Shown here: positions 48,932 to 57,300 of the stretch, piece after piece
How the letters are laid out: the number at the start of each line of letters is the position of its first letter
Numbering within the stretch: the first letter of the stretch is position 1
DNA from: Sphingomonas caeni
Lineage (GTDB): Bacteria > Pseudomonadota > Alphaproteobacteria > Sphingomonadales > Sphingomonadaceae
Direction: 5' to 3'
Assembly (NCBI RefSeq): GCF_026013415.1
Contig: NZ_JAPDOK010000003.1
Coordinates: 62,001 to 126,000, forward strand
DNA: 64,000 nucleotides
Program-made: the position numbers and the translations under genes
The notes under the pieces: generated by a model
The model's input: the letters and a program-made list of their open reading frames with translations, nothing else
The model's database searches: none
Told to the model about the DNA's origin: nothing

Positions 48932-50080
48932 TCAACGCCCCGGCGCCGCCTTGAACGCGTTCTCGAACGCCGCATAGAGCGGCTTGGGCTTGAACCCCGC
49001 GTCATAGAGCACCGGGCGCATCGGCTGCTTGTCGCCGCGCGGGCTGAAGCCCTGCAGCCAGCTATATTTGTCGCACATCCCCCAGGCGAGAACGTCCTTG
49101 AGCTGGGTGTAGCTGAAGCAGATGTCGAGATAGGCCTTGGCATAGTCCGCCACCGCCCGGTCGCGCTTTTCGATATCGGCGGGCAGGCCCCGGTCGTTGA
49201 CGTCGAATTCGGTGATCAGCAGCTGGTATCCCATCCCCGTCACCTCATCGAGGAAGCCCCGCCACGCACGCTCCTGCCCGGCGACCAGGCTTTTCACCGA
49301 GTCATTGCTGCGGATCCCGATATGCGATTGCAGCCCCAGCGCGTCGCACGGCACCCCGCGCTTCTTGAACCCCTCGAGCATCCGCAGCACGCCGGTCCGG
49401 AAGGCGTCATTGCCCGGCTCCCAGCTCATATAGTCGTTATAAACGAGCTGCGACTTGGGCGCCGCCGTCCGCGCGGTGTGGAAGGCGAAGTCGAGCATCG
49501 CCTCGGTCCCGCCGAACGCGCGCGACAGCGCGGATTCGCGCAAGGCTCCCTGCTCGGAGACGGTCTCGTTGACCACGTCGAAGCTGTAGATGTGATCGCC
49601 GAAATATTTGCCCGCGGTGCGGATATGCTGGCCGAGGACCGTCCTGGCGCTCTTGGGCGGATCGGCGCCGAAATCATAGTCGTTGAGCCAGCGCGGCATG
49701 CGCTCGGTCTTGTGCCAGAACAGGGTGTGCCCGCGCATCGCCATGCCCTTGGCCTCGGCATAGTCGAGCATGTCGGAAAAGCGGTCGAAGTTGAAGGTCG
49801 TCGCGTCGGGCCGGAGCGCCTGCCATTTGAACTCGTTCTCGGGAACCAGCACGCCGCAATCGCGCTCGAGCAGGGCGGCATAGGCCGGATTGGCGAACGA
49901 CCCGCGATCCGCGCCGGCGGGCGCCCAGGCGAAGCACGAGCCGAACCGCATGCCCTTGGCCGCCGCCAGCGCGTTGAGCCCGGTCGCGGGCGCGGTCTGG
50001 GCCGCTGCCTTGCCGGCCAGCCCGTTGACCGCCAGCGCCGTTCCCGCCGCCAGCATCTCGCGGCGTGTCATTCCCGTCAT
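48932..50080 (-). CDS. Endo-1,4-beta-xylanase, GH10, Tat-exported
   Basis: A 382-aa GH10 xylanase. TRREMLAAGTALAVNG is a twin-arginine signal. Catalytic landmarks are ENEFKWQALRP, GHTLFWH, the acid/base Glu in SFDVVNETVSEQG and the nucleophile Glu in LLITEFDVND. The last Trp-rich segment, DVLAWGMCDKYSWL, is typical. I used ATG 50080, with GAGGGA 7 bases upstream; a GTG at 50095 overlaps the manD stop. It cuts xylan into oligomers for the neighbouring enzymes. Confidence 0.94.
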   Translation of the reverse strand: MTGMTRREMLAAGTALAVNGLAGKAAAQTAPATGLNALAAAKGMRFGSCFAWAPAGADRGSFANPAYAALLERDCGVLVPENEFKWQALRPDATTFNFDRFSDMLDYAEAKGMAMRGHTLFWHKTERMPRWLNDYDFGADPPKSARTVLGQHIRTAGKYFGDHIYSFDVVNETVSEQGALRESALSRAFGGTEAMLDFAFHTARTAAPKSQLVYNDYMSWEPGNDAFRTGVLRMLEGFKKRGVPCDALGLQSHIGIRSNDSVKSLVAGQERAWRGFLDEVTGMGYQLLITEFDVNDRGLPADIEKRDRAVADYAKAYLDICFSYTQLKDVLAWGMCDKYSWLQGFSPRGDKQPMRPVLYDAGFKPKPLYAAFENAFKAAPGR

Positions 50081-50091
50081 TGCGCGATCCC

Positions 50092-51303
50092 TCACCAGCT
50101 GAACATCGTCCCATCCTCGAGCCGCGCGACCGGCAGATAGGCGCGCTTATACTCGAAGGTGGCGGCGAGCTTCTCGTCGATCTCGACGCCCAGTCCCGGC
50201 GCATCGCCCGGGTGCATCAGCCCGTCCTTGAAACTGTAGCTGTGCGGGAAGACCGCATCGGTTTCCTGGCTGTGGCGCATATATTCCTGCACGCCGAAAT
50301 TGGGCACCGATATCCCGAAATGCAGCGCCGCGGCCATGCACACCGGCGAGAGGTCGGTCGCGCCATGGCAGCCGGTCCGCACCTGGTACAGGTCGGCAAA
50401 GCTCGCGATCCGGCGCAGATGGGTGATGCCCCCGGCATGGACCACGGTCGCGCGGATATAGTCGATCAGCTGCTCTTCGATCAGCTGCTTGCAGTCCCAG
50501 ATCGAGTTGAAGATCTCGCCCACCGCAAGCGGGGTCGTGGTGTGCTGGCGGATCGTGCGGAAGCCGGCCTGGTTCTCCGCGGGCGTCGCATCCTCGAGCC
50601 AGAAGGGGCGATAGGGCTCGATGTCCTTGCCCAGCCGCCCCGCCTCCACGGGCGTGCAGCGGTGATGCACGTCGTGGAGCAGATGCACGTCCCAGCCCAG
50701 GGCATCGCGGGCCGCTTTGAACAGCGGCTCGACCGAGCGCATATATTTCTCGGTCGACCACAGGCTCTCGGTCGGCAGCGCGGCGTCGGCGGGCTCGTAG
50801 AAATATTTGTCCTTCGAGACGCCATAGGTCGCGGCGAGCCCGGGCACGCCCGATTGCAGCCGGATCGCCTTATAGCCCTGCTCCTGATAGGCCAGCGCGT
50901 TGCTGACCGTCTCCGCGATGTCGCGGCCATTGGCATGGCCATAGACCATGCAGCCATCGCGGCTCGCCCCGCCGAGCAACTGATAGAGCGGTAGCCCGGC
51001 GACCTTCCCCTTGATGTCCCACAGCGCCATATCGACCGCGGCGATCGCGCTCATCGTCACCGGGCCGCGGCGCCAATAGGCGCCCTTGTAGAGGAACTGC
51101 CAGATATCCTCGATCCGGTGCGCGTCGCGCCCGATCAGCATCGGGATGACATGGTCGTTCAGATAGGCGGCGACCGCCAGCTCGCGCCCGTTGAGGGTCG
51201 CGTCGCCGATGCCCGTGATGCCGTCCTTCGTCTCGATCTTGAGCGTGACGAAGTTGCGTCCAGGGCAGGTGACGATCACGCGTGCGGAGACGATCTCAGC
51301 CAT
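50092..51303 (-). CDS. manD: D-mannonate dehydratase, enolase superfamily
   Basis: A 403-aa enolase-superfamily protein very like the characterised Novosphingobium ManD as I recall it. Metal ligands are the Asp in HLLHDVHHR, Glu in [10 protein letters not shown] and Glu in [10 protein letters not shown]. It converts D-mannonate to 2-keto-3-deoxygluconate, the step after glucuronate isomerisation, so it processes sugar released by the divergent alpha-glucuronidase. Uronate isomerase and mannonate oxidoreductase genes are not in this window. Confidence 0.94.
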   Translation of the reverse strand: MAEIVSARVIVTCPGRNFVTLKIETKDGITGIGDATLNGRELAVAAYLNDHVIPMLIGRDAHRIEDIWQFLYKGAYWRRGPVTMSAIAAVDMALWDIKGKVAGLPLYQLLGGASRDGCMVYGHANGRDIAETVSNALAYQEQGYKAIRLQSGVPGLAATYGVSKDKYFYEPADAALPTESLWSTEKYMRSVEPLFKAARDALGWDVHLLHDVHHRCTPVEAGRLGKDIEPYRPFWLEDATPAENQAGFRTIRQHTTTPLAVGEIFNSIWDCKQLIEEQLIDYIRATVVHAGGITHLRRIASFADLYQVRTGCHGATDLSPVCMAAALHFGISVPNFGVQEYMRHSQETDAVFPHSYSFKDGLMHPGDAPGLGVEIDEKLAATFEYKRAYLPVARLEDGTMFSW

Positions 51304-51381
51304 GCGCCATTCCTGCGCGGGTTGCCCGCATTATCCTCTCCCCCTATGCCCCACATCGACCCGATGTGCGCAATTGTATGA

Positions 51382-51395
51382 TGATAGCGCTACCA
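51382..51395. promoter_or_regulatory. LacI-type operator, manD / GH67 intergenic
   Basis: TGATAGCGCTACCA, centred on the palindrome TAGCGCTA, lies between divergent manD and GH67 genes. Its exact reverse complement occurs at 59799-59812 before the GH3 gene. The nearby LacI regulator is the likely binder. Confidence 0.62.
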
Positions 51396-51462
51396 AAAAC
51401 GCCATGCTAACGCCTTTGTCAACGGCGGCGAACGACCGCCCAGCGAGCAAACCCCGGAGCGG

Positions 51463-53625
51463 ATGACGATGCGGCACCTGATCTTGTTCCTCTATTTCCT
51501 GATGGCCGCGCTGGCGATCCCGGGTCAAGCGAATGCGGAGGACGGCTACGATCTCTGGCTGCGCTATCGCCCGATCGAGCCGGCGCGGCACATCGTCTAT
51601 GACGGCTTCACCGCGTTGCTGGTGGTGGAGGGCAGGAGCCCCACGCTCGATGCGGCGGCCCGCGAGCTCCAGATGGGGATCGGCGGCATGCTGGGGCACA
51701 GGATGCCGCTGGTGCCGGGCGTGGTGGCCGATGGCGCGATCGTGATCGGCACCCCCGCCAGTTCGCCGATCATCGCCGGGCTGAACCTGCCGCTCGGGTC
51801 CCTGGGCAGCGAAGGCTTCGTGATTCGCTCGGTCAGGATCGGCGGCAAGGACGCGACGGTGATCGCGGCGAACAGCGATATCGGCGTGCTCTACGGCGTG
51901 TTCCGTTTCCTCCGCGAGATTCAGCTGGCGGAGCGGATCGACAAGCTCGACATCGCCGACGCGCCCAAGCTCCAGCGCCGCGTGCTCAACCATTGGGACA
52001 ATCTCGATCGCCATGTCGAGCGCGGTTATTCCGGGCTTTCGCTGTGGGACTGGCAGACGCTGCCGACCTTCCGTGATCCGCGCTACACCGATTATGCCCG
52101 GGCCAATGCCTCGATCGGGATCAACGGCGTCGTCCTCAACAATGTCAACGCCAATGCGACCATCCTCACCGCCCCCTGGCTGGTCAAGGTCAAGGCGCTC
52201 GCCGACATCTTCCGCCCCTATGGCATCCGCGTCTACCTCACCGCGCGCTTCTCCGCCCCGATCGAGATCGGCGGGCTCAAGAGTGCCGATCCGCTCGATC
52301 CCGCGGTCGCCGCCTGGTGGAAGGCCAAGATCGACGAGATCTACGCGGTCATCCCCGATTTCGGCGGCTTCCTGATCAAGGCCAATTCGGAAGGCCAGCC
52401 GGGTCCGCAGGATTACAAGCGCAACCATGCCGACGGCGCCAACATGCTGGCGGACTCATTGAAGCCCCATGGCGGCATCGTGATGTGGCGCGCCTTCGTC
52501 TATTCGGCCGAGAACGCCGATGATCGCGCCAAGCAGGCCTATAGCGAGTTCCAGCCGCTCGACGGCCAGTTCCGCGACAATGTCATGGTCCAGGTCAAGA
52601 ACGGCGCGATCGACTTCCAGCCGCGCGAGCCCTTCCATCCGCTGTTCGGGGCGATGCCCAGGACGCCGCTGATGATGGAATTCCAGATCACCAAGGAATA
52701 TCTCGGCTTCAACACCCACCTCGTCTATCTGGGGCCAATGTGGAAGGAGGCGCTCCACGCCGACACCTTCCGCCCCACCAAGGGCAACAGCGTCGCCTCG
52801 ATCCTCGAAAAGCCCGTCGATCCCGGCGCGGTCACCGGCATGGCCGGGGTTGCCAATATCGGCAACGACCGCAACTGGTCCGGCTCGCAATTCGCGCAGA
52901 GCAACTGGTACGCCTTTGGCCGCTTCGCCTGGAACCCCGAGGACTCGGCCGACACGATCGCGCGCGACTGGGCCGCGATGACGTGGAGCGACGATCCCGC
53001 GGTGGTCGATGCGATCGCGACGATGATGATGGGATCGCGCGAGGCGGTAGTCGACTACATGACCCCCCTCGGCCTGGCCCATCTGATGGCGACCGGCCAC
53101 CATTATGGCCCGGCCCCCTGGGTCTCGGACCTCGCCCGCCCCGAATGGAACCCGGCCTATTACCACAAGGCCGATGCCAACGGGATCGGCTTCGACCGCA
53201 CCAAATCGGGCAGCAACGCGGTGGCGCAGTACGCTGCCCCGCTCGCCGAGCAGTTCGGCAGCGTGAAGAAGACGCCCGAGGAATTCCTCCTCTGGTTCCA
53301 TCATTTGCCCTGGGACTATCGCCTGCGCTCGGGCCAGACGCTGTGGGACGGCCTGATCACGCACTACGACAAGGGCGTGGACTATGTCCGCGGCATGATC
53401 GCCACCTGGGACAGCCTCAAGGGCAAGATCGACGACCAGCGCTGGGAGGAAACGCACATGTTCCTCGAGATCCAGCTGCAGGAAGCGCAGTGGTGGCGCG
53501 ACGCCTCGATCGCCTATTTCCAGTCGATCTCGAAGCGCCCCTTGCCCGAAGGCCATGCCCCGCCGCCGCACGATCTGGACTGGTACAAGGCGATCCAGAA
53601 CCCCTATGCTCCCGGGCGCAGTTGA
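51463..53625 (+). CDS. Alpha-glucuronidase, GH67
   Basis: A 720-aa exported GH67 enzyme (signal ILFLYFLMAALAIPGQANA). It has the N-terminal GH20b-like domain, then the barrel with NHWDNLDRHVERGYSG, NGVVLNNVNANATIL, GGFLIKANSEGQPGPQ, MVQVKNGAIDFQPREP and TKEYLGF, carrying the expected acidic residues. It removes 4-O-methylglucuronate from xylo-oligosaccharide ends. Start ATG 51463 has GGAG three bases before it. The operon continues with GH43 and GH9. Confidence 0.94.
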   Translation: MTMRHLILFLYFLMAALAIPGQANAEDGYDLWLRYRPIEPARHIVYDGFTALLVVEGRSPTLDAAARELQMGIGGMLGHRMPLVPGVVADGAIVIGTPASSPIIAGLNLPLGSLGSEGFVIRSVRIGGKDATVIAANSDIGVLYGVFRFLREIQLAERIDKLDIADAPKLQRRVLNHWDNLDRHVERGYSGLSLWDWQTLPTFRDPRYTDYARANASIGINGVVLNNVNANATILTAPWLVKVKALADIFRPYGIRVYLTARFSAPIEIGGLKSADPLDPAVAAWWKAKIDEIYAVIPDFGGFLIKANSEGQPGPQDYKRNHADGANMLADSLKPHGGIVMWRAFVYSAENADDRAKQAYSEFQPLDGQFRDNVMVQVKNGAIDFQPREPFHPLFGAMPRTPLMMEFQITKEYLGFNTHLVYLGPMWKEALHADTFRPTKGNSVASILEKPVDPGAVTGMAGVANIGNDRNWSGSQFAQSNWYAFGRFAWNPEDSADTIARDWAAMTWSDDPAVVDAIATMMMGSREAVVDYMTPLGLAHLMATGHHYGPAPWVSDLARPEWNPAYYHKADANGIGFDRTKSGSNAVAQYAAPLAEQFGSVKKTPEEFLLWFHHLPWDYRLRSGQTLWDGLITHYDKGVDYVRGMIATWDSLKGKIDDQRWEETHMFLEIQLQEAQWWRDASIAYFQSISKRPLPEGHAPPPHDLDWYKAIQNPYAPGRS

Positions 53626-53635
53626 GGAGAGGGCA

Positions 53636-55321
53636 ATGCGGGTAAAGGCGTTTCTGACGGCGGCCCTCGCGCTGTTTTCGGTGCCGGCGGCGGCACAACA
53701 GGCACCGCTCACCGCGACCTTTGAGAGCTTCACCTATTCGGGCGACGACAGCGCCTATGGCTTCGGCGCGGCGCGGGAAGGCGAGTACGGCAACCCGATC
53801 CTGCAGGGCTTCTACCCCGATCCCAGCGTCACGCGCGTCGGTGACACCTTCTACCTCGTCCATTCGACCTTCAGCTACTTCCCCGGCATCCCGGTCTGGC
53901 GCTCGAAGAACCTTGTCGACTGGGAGCAGATCGGCAACGCGATCGACCGGCCCGACATGCTCGATTTCAAGCAGCTCGGCATGTCGCGCGGCGTCTTCGC
54001 GCCCACGATCCAGGCCAAGGACGGGATCTTCTACATCCTCAACACCTGCGTCGATTGCGGCGGCAATTTCGTCATCACCGCGAAGAACCCGGCGGGCCCG
54101 TGGAGCGATCCGGTCTGGCTGCCCGCGCTCGAGGGCGGAATCGATCCTTCGCTCTTCTTCGACGACGATGGCCGCGCCTGGATCGTCAACAACGGTCCGC
54201 CCGAGGGCAAGCCGGAATATCAGGGCCACCGCGCGATCTGGATCCAGGAATTCGACCTCAAGACGCTCAAGAGCTTCGGCCCCCGCACCGTGCTGGTGAA
54301 CGGCGGCGTCGATTTCTCGAAAAAGCCGATCTGGATCGAGGGCCCGCACATCTTCCGCAAGGATGGCTGGTATTATCTCAGCTGCGCCGAGGGCGGCACC
54401 GCCGAGGGCCACAGCCAGGTGATGCTGCGCTCGAAGAATGTCACCGGCCCCTATCTGCCCAACCCCAACAATCCCATCCTCACCCAGCGCGACCTGCCCG
54501 GCGACCGCACGTCGCGGATCACCTCCGCCGGCCATGCCGAGCTGGTCTCGACGCCCGACGGGAAATGGTGGGCCACCTTCCTCGCGGTCCGGCCCTATGA
54601 GGGCGATTTCTACAATACCGGGCGCGAGACCTTCCTGCTGCCGGTGGAGTGGGTCGATGGCTGGCCGATGATGACGCGCGATGCGATTCCGGTCACACAC
54701 AAGCGGCCCGGTTTCTACCCGTCGGACAGGCCGCTGAAAGCCACCAACGGCCCGCTCCTGTCGATCATCGTGTTCGCGGGCGCAAAGCTGCTGCCGGAGA
54801 ACTGGATGATGCTGCGCAATCCGCGCGAGCAATGGTACGCGCTCGGGGATGACGGGCTCAAGCTCACCGCGCGGCCGGTGGGCCTCGGCGACTATGGCAA
54901 TCCGTCCTTCCTCGCACGTCGTCAGCAGCATCTTGCCGCGGATGCGGAAACGACCCTGCGCTTCAACCCTGCCAAGGACGGCGACCGCGCCGGCCTCGCC
55001 GTGTTCCAGAACGACGATTTTTGGGCGTTTGTCGGCATCGGCATGGTGGGGGGCAAGCGTGTGGTGCTGGTCGAGGCGCGCAAGGGCCCGAACGACTCCG
55101 CGCGCGGCGTCATCATCGCCACGGCGCCGCTTGGCGGTGACGGTAGCGAGACCGTGCGACTGAGCATCTCCGCCCGGGGAGCCGATTATCGCTTCTCCTA
55201 CGCCGTCGGCGGAAAAAGCCCGATCGAACTCGGCCGCCTGGATGGCCATTTCCTCAGTACCAAAACCGCGGGCGGCTTTATCGGCGCGACCCTCGGCCCC
55301 TATGCCTATTCCGCCCGATAG
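53636..55321 (+). CDS. GH43 beta-xylosidase/arabinofuranosidase
   Basis: A 561-aa exported protein (signal AFLTAALALFSVPAAAQQ). The five-blade GH43 propeller starts GFYPDPSVTRVGDTFYLVHS (catalytic Asp), then GIDPSLFFDDDGRAWIVNN and KPIWIEGPHIFRKDGWYYL (catalytic Glu), and a C-terminal beta-sandwich (residues 390-561) typical of xylosidases. ATG 53636 is preceded by GGAGAGGG. It lies 10 bases after the GH67 stop. Confidence 0.9.
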   Translation: MRVKAFLTAALALFSVPAAAQQAPLTATFESFTYSGDDSAYGFGAAREGEYGNPILQGFYPDPSVTRVGDTFYLVHSTFSYFPGIPVWRSKNLVDWEQIGNAIDRPDMLDFKQLGMSRGVFAPTIQAKDGIFYILNTCVDCGGNFVITAKNPAGPWSDPVWLPALEGGIDPSLFFDDDGRAWIVNNGPPEGKPEYQGHRAIWIQEFDLKTLKSFGPRTVLVNGGVDFSKKPIWIEGPHIFRKDGWYYLSCAEGGTAEGHSQVMLRSKNVTGPYLPNPNNPILTQRDLPGDRTSRITSAGHAELVSTPDGKWWATFLAVRPYEGDFYNTGRETFLLPVEWVDGWPMMTRDAIPVTHKRPGFYPSDRPLKATNGPLLSIIVFAGAKLLPENWMMLRNPREQWYALGDDGLKLTARPVGLGDYGNPSFLARRQQHLAADAETTLRFNPAKDGDRAGLAVFQNDDFWAFVGIGMVGGKRVVLVEARKGPNDSARGVIIATAPLGGDGSETVRLSISARGADYRFSYAVGGKSPIELGRLDGHFLSTKTAGGFIGATLGPYAYSAR

Positions 55322-55331
55322 GAGCAGCACG

Positions 55332-57161
55332 ATGCGCCTGACCCTCACCGCCCTCGCGCTCTGCCTCGCGCTGCCCGCCGCCGCGCAGGTCGCCGATCCG
55401 ATCCGCCCGATCCGGCTCAACCAGACCGGCTTCGAGACGCTCGGTCCCAAGCGCGCGATGCTGGGCAGCGCGGCGCACGGCGCGCTCGACTGGCAGCTGC
55501 TCGATGCGCGCGGCGGCGTGGTGCTGCGCGGGCGGACAGCCGTGTTCGGGCAGGACGCGGCCTCGGGCGAGAATGTCCATGTGATCGACTTCACCGCCTG
55601 GCGGAAGGCTGGGAAGGGATATCGGCTCAAGGTCGTCGATATGGAAAGCCGTTCGTTCGATATCGGCCTCCACCCCCGTGGCAATCTCGCCGCGGACGCC
55701 GCCGCCTTCTTCTACCATCAGCGCGCCGGCATCCCCATCGAGGCGCGCTTCGTCGGCGCCACCTGGGCCCGCCCCGCCGGCCACGCCACCGAGATCGCGC
55801 CCTGCTTCGCGGGCAAGGACCTGCGCGGAAACGACTGGCCCGGCTGCCCCTACAAACTCGACGTCCGTGGCGGCTGGTACGATGCCGGCGACCAGGGCAA
55901 GTATCTCGTCAACGGCGGCATCTCGCTCTGGACGCTGATGAACGCCCATTATTCGGGCGGCTGGAAGGCCTTCCCCGACAGGTCGCTGCGCATCCCCGAG
56001 GCCGGCAACGGCCGGGGCGACCTGCTCGACGAGATCCGCTGGGAGATGGATTTCTTCCTCCGCATGCAGGTGCCCGAGGGCACGAAACTGAGCGTCCCCG
56101 TCAACCAGCTCCCGCGCTTCGGCCCGCCCGGCGGCACCCCGCCTCCGCCCCTCGTCTTCACCGAGATCGACGCCTCAGGCATGGCCCATGCCAAGGTCGC
56201 CGACCGCAACTGGACCAAGCTCCCCACCGCCCCCGCCGACGACAAGGAGGAGCGGGTGATCTACCCGCCCACCACCGGCGCGACGCTCAATCTCGCCGCC
56301 ACCGCGGCCGAATGCGCCCGGATCTTCGGCCGGCCCGACCCGGCCTATGCCGCCAAATGCCTCAAGGCCGCCGAGCGCGCCTGGGCCGCGGCGAAGCGCA
56401 ACCCGCAAATCTATGCCACCGGCGCCTTCACCGGCAGCGGCGGCTATGGCGACGGCGATGTCAGCGACGAATTCTTCTGGGCCGCCGCCCAGCTCTATGC
56501 CGCCACCGGCAAGGCCGAATATCGCGAAGCCTATCGCGCCTCGCCGCACTGGACCGCCGAGCTGCAGGAAGCGAGCTGGGGGCGCACCGCGACGCTCGGC
56601 ATGATCACGATCGCCACCGCGAAGGATTCGCCCGCCGAGGATGCCAGCCACGCCTGGGCCGCGATCACCGCCGCCGCCGACCGCTTCCTCGCCGACGAGA
56701 CCCGGACCGGCTACCGCGTGCCCTACAACCCGCCCGCCTATCCCTGGGGCTCGACCTCGAGCCTGCTCAACCGCGCGATGCTGCTGGCGATGGCGTACGA
56801 TCACAGCCGCGACCGCAAGTATCGCGACGCCGTGATCGACTCGGTCGATTACCTGCTCGGCCGCAACCCGATCGACCAGTCCTATGTCAGCGGTTACGGC
56901 GCCCGCCCGATGCGCAACCCGCATCACCGCTTCTGGGCGCACCAGCTCGACCCGAAGCTCCCCGGGCCGCCGCCCGGCGTGCTCTCGGGCGGGCCCAATA
57001 GCGGCTTCATGAGCGAGGAAGTCAGGAAGGCGATCGGCGGCCCCTGCGCGCCGATGGGCTGCTACAAGGACGACATCAACCTGTTCACGATGAACGAGGT
57101 GGCGATCAACTGGAACGCGCCGCTCTTCTGGGTGGCGGCTTGGCTGGACGCGACGGCATAG
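55332..57161 (+). CDS. GH9 glycoside hydrolase (endoglucanase type)
   Basis: A 609-aa exported enzyme. After signal LTALALCLALPAAAQ comes an Ig-like N-terminal domain (IRPIRLNQTGFETLGPKRAM), then the alpha6/alpha6 barrel with RGGWYDAGDQGKYLVNGG (catalytic Asp pair) and the terminal NEVAINWNAPLFWVAAWL (catalytic Glu). HHRFWAHQ is the conserved histidine region. It starts after AGGAG, 10 bases past the GH43 stop. It may act on beta-glucans or xyloglucan. Confidence 0.9.
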   Translation: MRLTLTALALCLALPAAAQVADPIRPIRLNQTGFETLGPKRAMLGSAAHGALDWQLLDARGGVVLRGRTAVFGQDAASGENVHVIDFTAWRKAGKGYRLKVVDMESRSFDIGLHPRGNLAADAAAFFYHQRAGIPIEARFVGATWARPAGHATEIAPCFAGKDLRGNDWPGCPYKLDVRGGWYDAGDQGKYLVNGGISLWTLMNAHYSGGWKAFPDRSLRIPEAGNGRGDLLDEIRWEMDFFLRMQVPEGTKLSVPVNQLPRFGPPGGTPPPPLVFTEIDASGMAHAKVADRNWTKLPTAPADDKEERVIYPPTTGATLNLAATAAECARIFGRPDPAYAAKCLKAAERAWAAAKRNPQIYATGAFTGSGGYGDGDVSDEFFWAAAQLYAATGKAEYREAYRASPHWTAELQEASWGRTATLGMITIATAKDSPAEDASHAWAAITAAADRFLADETRTGYRVPYNPPAYPWGSTSSLLNRAMLLAMAYDHSRDRKYRDAVIDSVDYLLGRNPIDQSYVSGYGARPMRNPHHRFWAHQLDPKLPGPPPGVLSGGPNSGFMSEEVRKAIGGPCAPMGCYKDDINLFTMNEVAINWNAPLFWVAAWLDATA

Positions 57162-57163
57162 GT

Positions 57164-57245
57164 CGTCACCCCGGCGAAAGCCGGGGCCCAGGGTAATCGG
57201 CGATGTCGTTTGTGGCTCTGGGTCCCGGCTTTCGCCGGGATGACG
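57164..57245. repeat. REP-like intergenic inverted repeat
   Basis: GTCACCCCGGCGAAAGCCGG at the left and CCGGCTTTCGCCGGGATGAC at the right form a long imperfect hairpin. This is the widespread alphaproteobacterial intergenic palindrome, here between convergent GH9 and GH3 genes. Confidence 0.65.
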
Positions 57246-57257
57246 AAATGAAGAAAA

Positions 57258-57285
57258 TGCCCCCGAGGCTTTCACCCCGGGGGCA
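57258..57285 (-). terminator. Intrinsic terminator after GH3 gene
   Basis: TGCCCCCG and CGGGGGCA form an 8-bp stem around a 12-base loop, and on the minus strand a TTTTC run follows. It lies 16 bases after the GH3 stop. Confidence 0.7.
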
Positions 57286-57300
57286 GGTCTTACGGTGCCG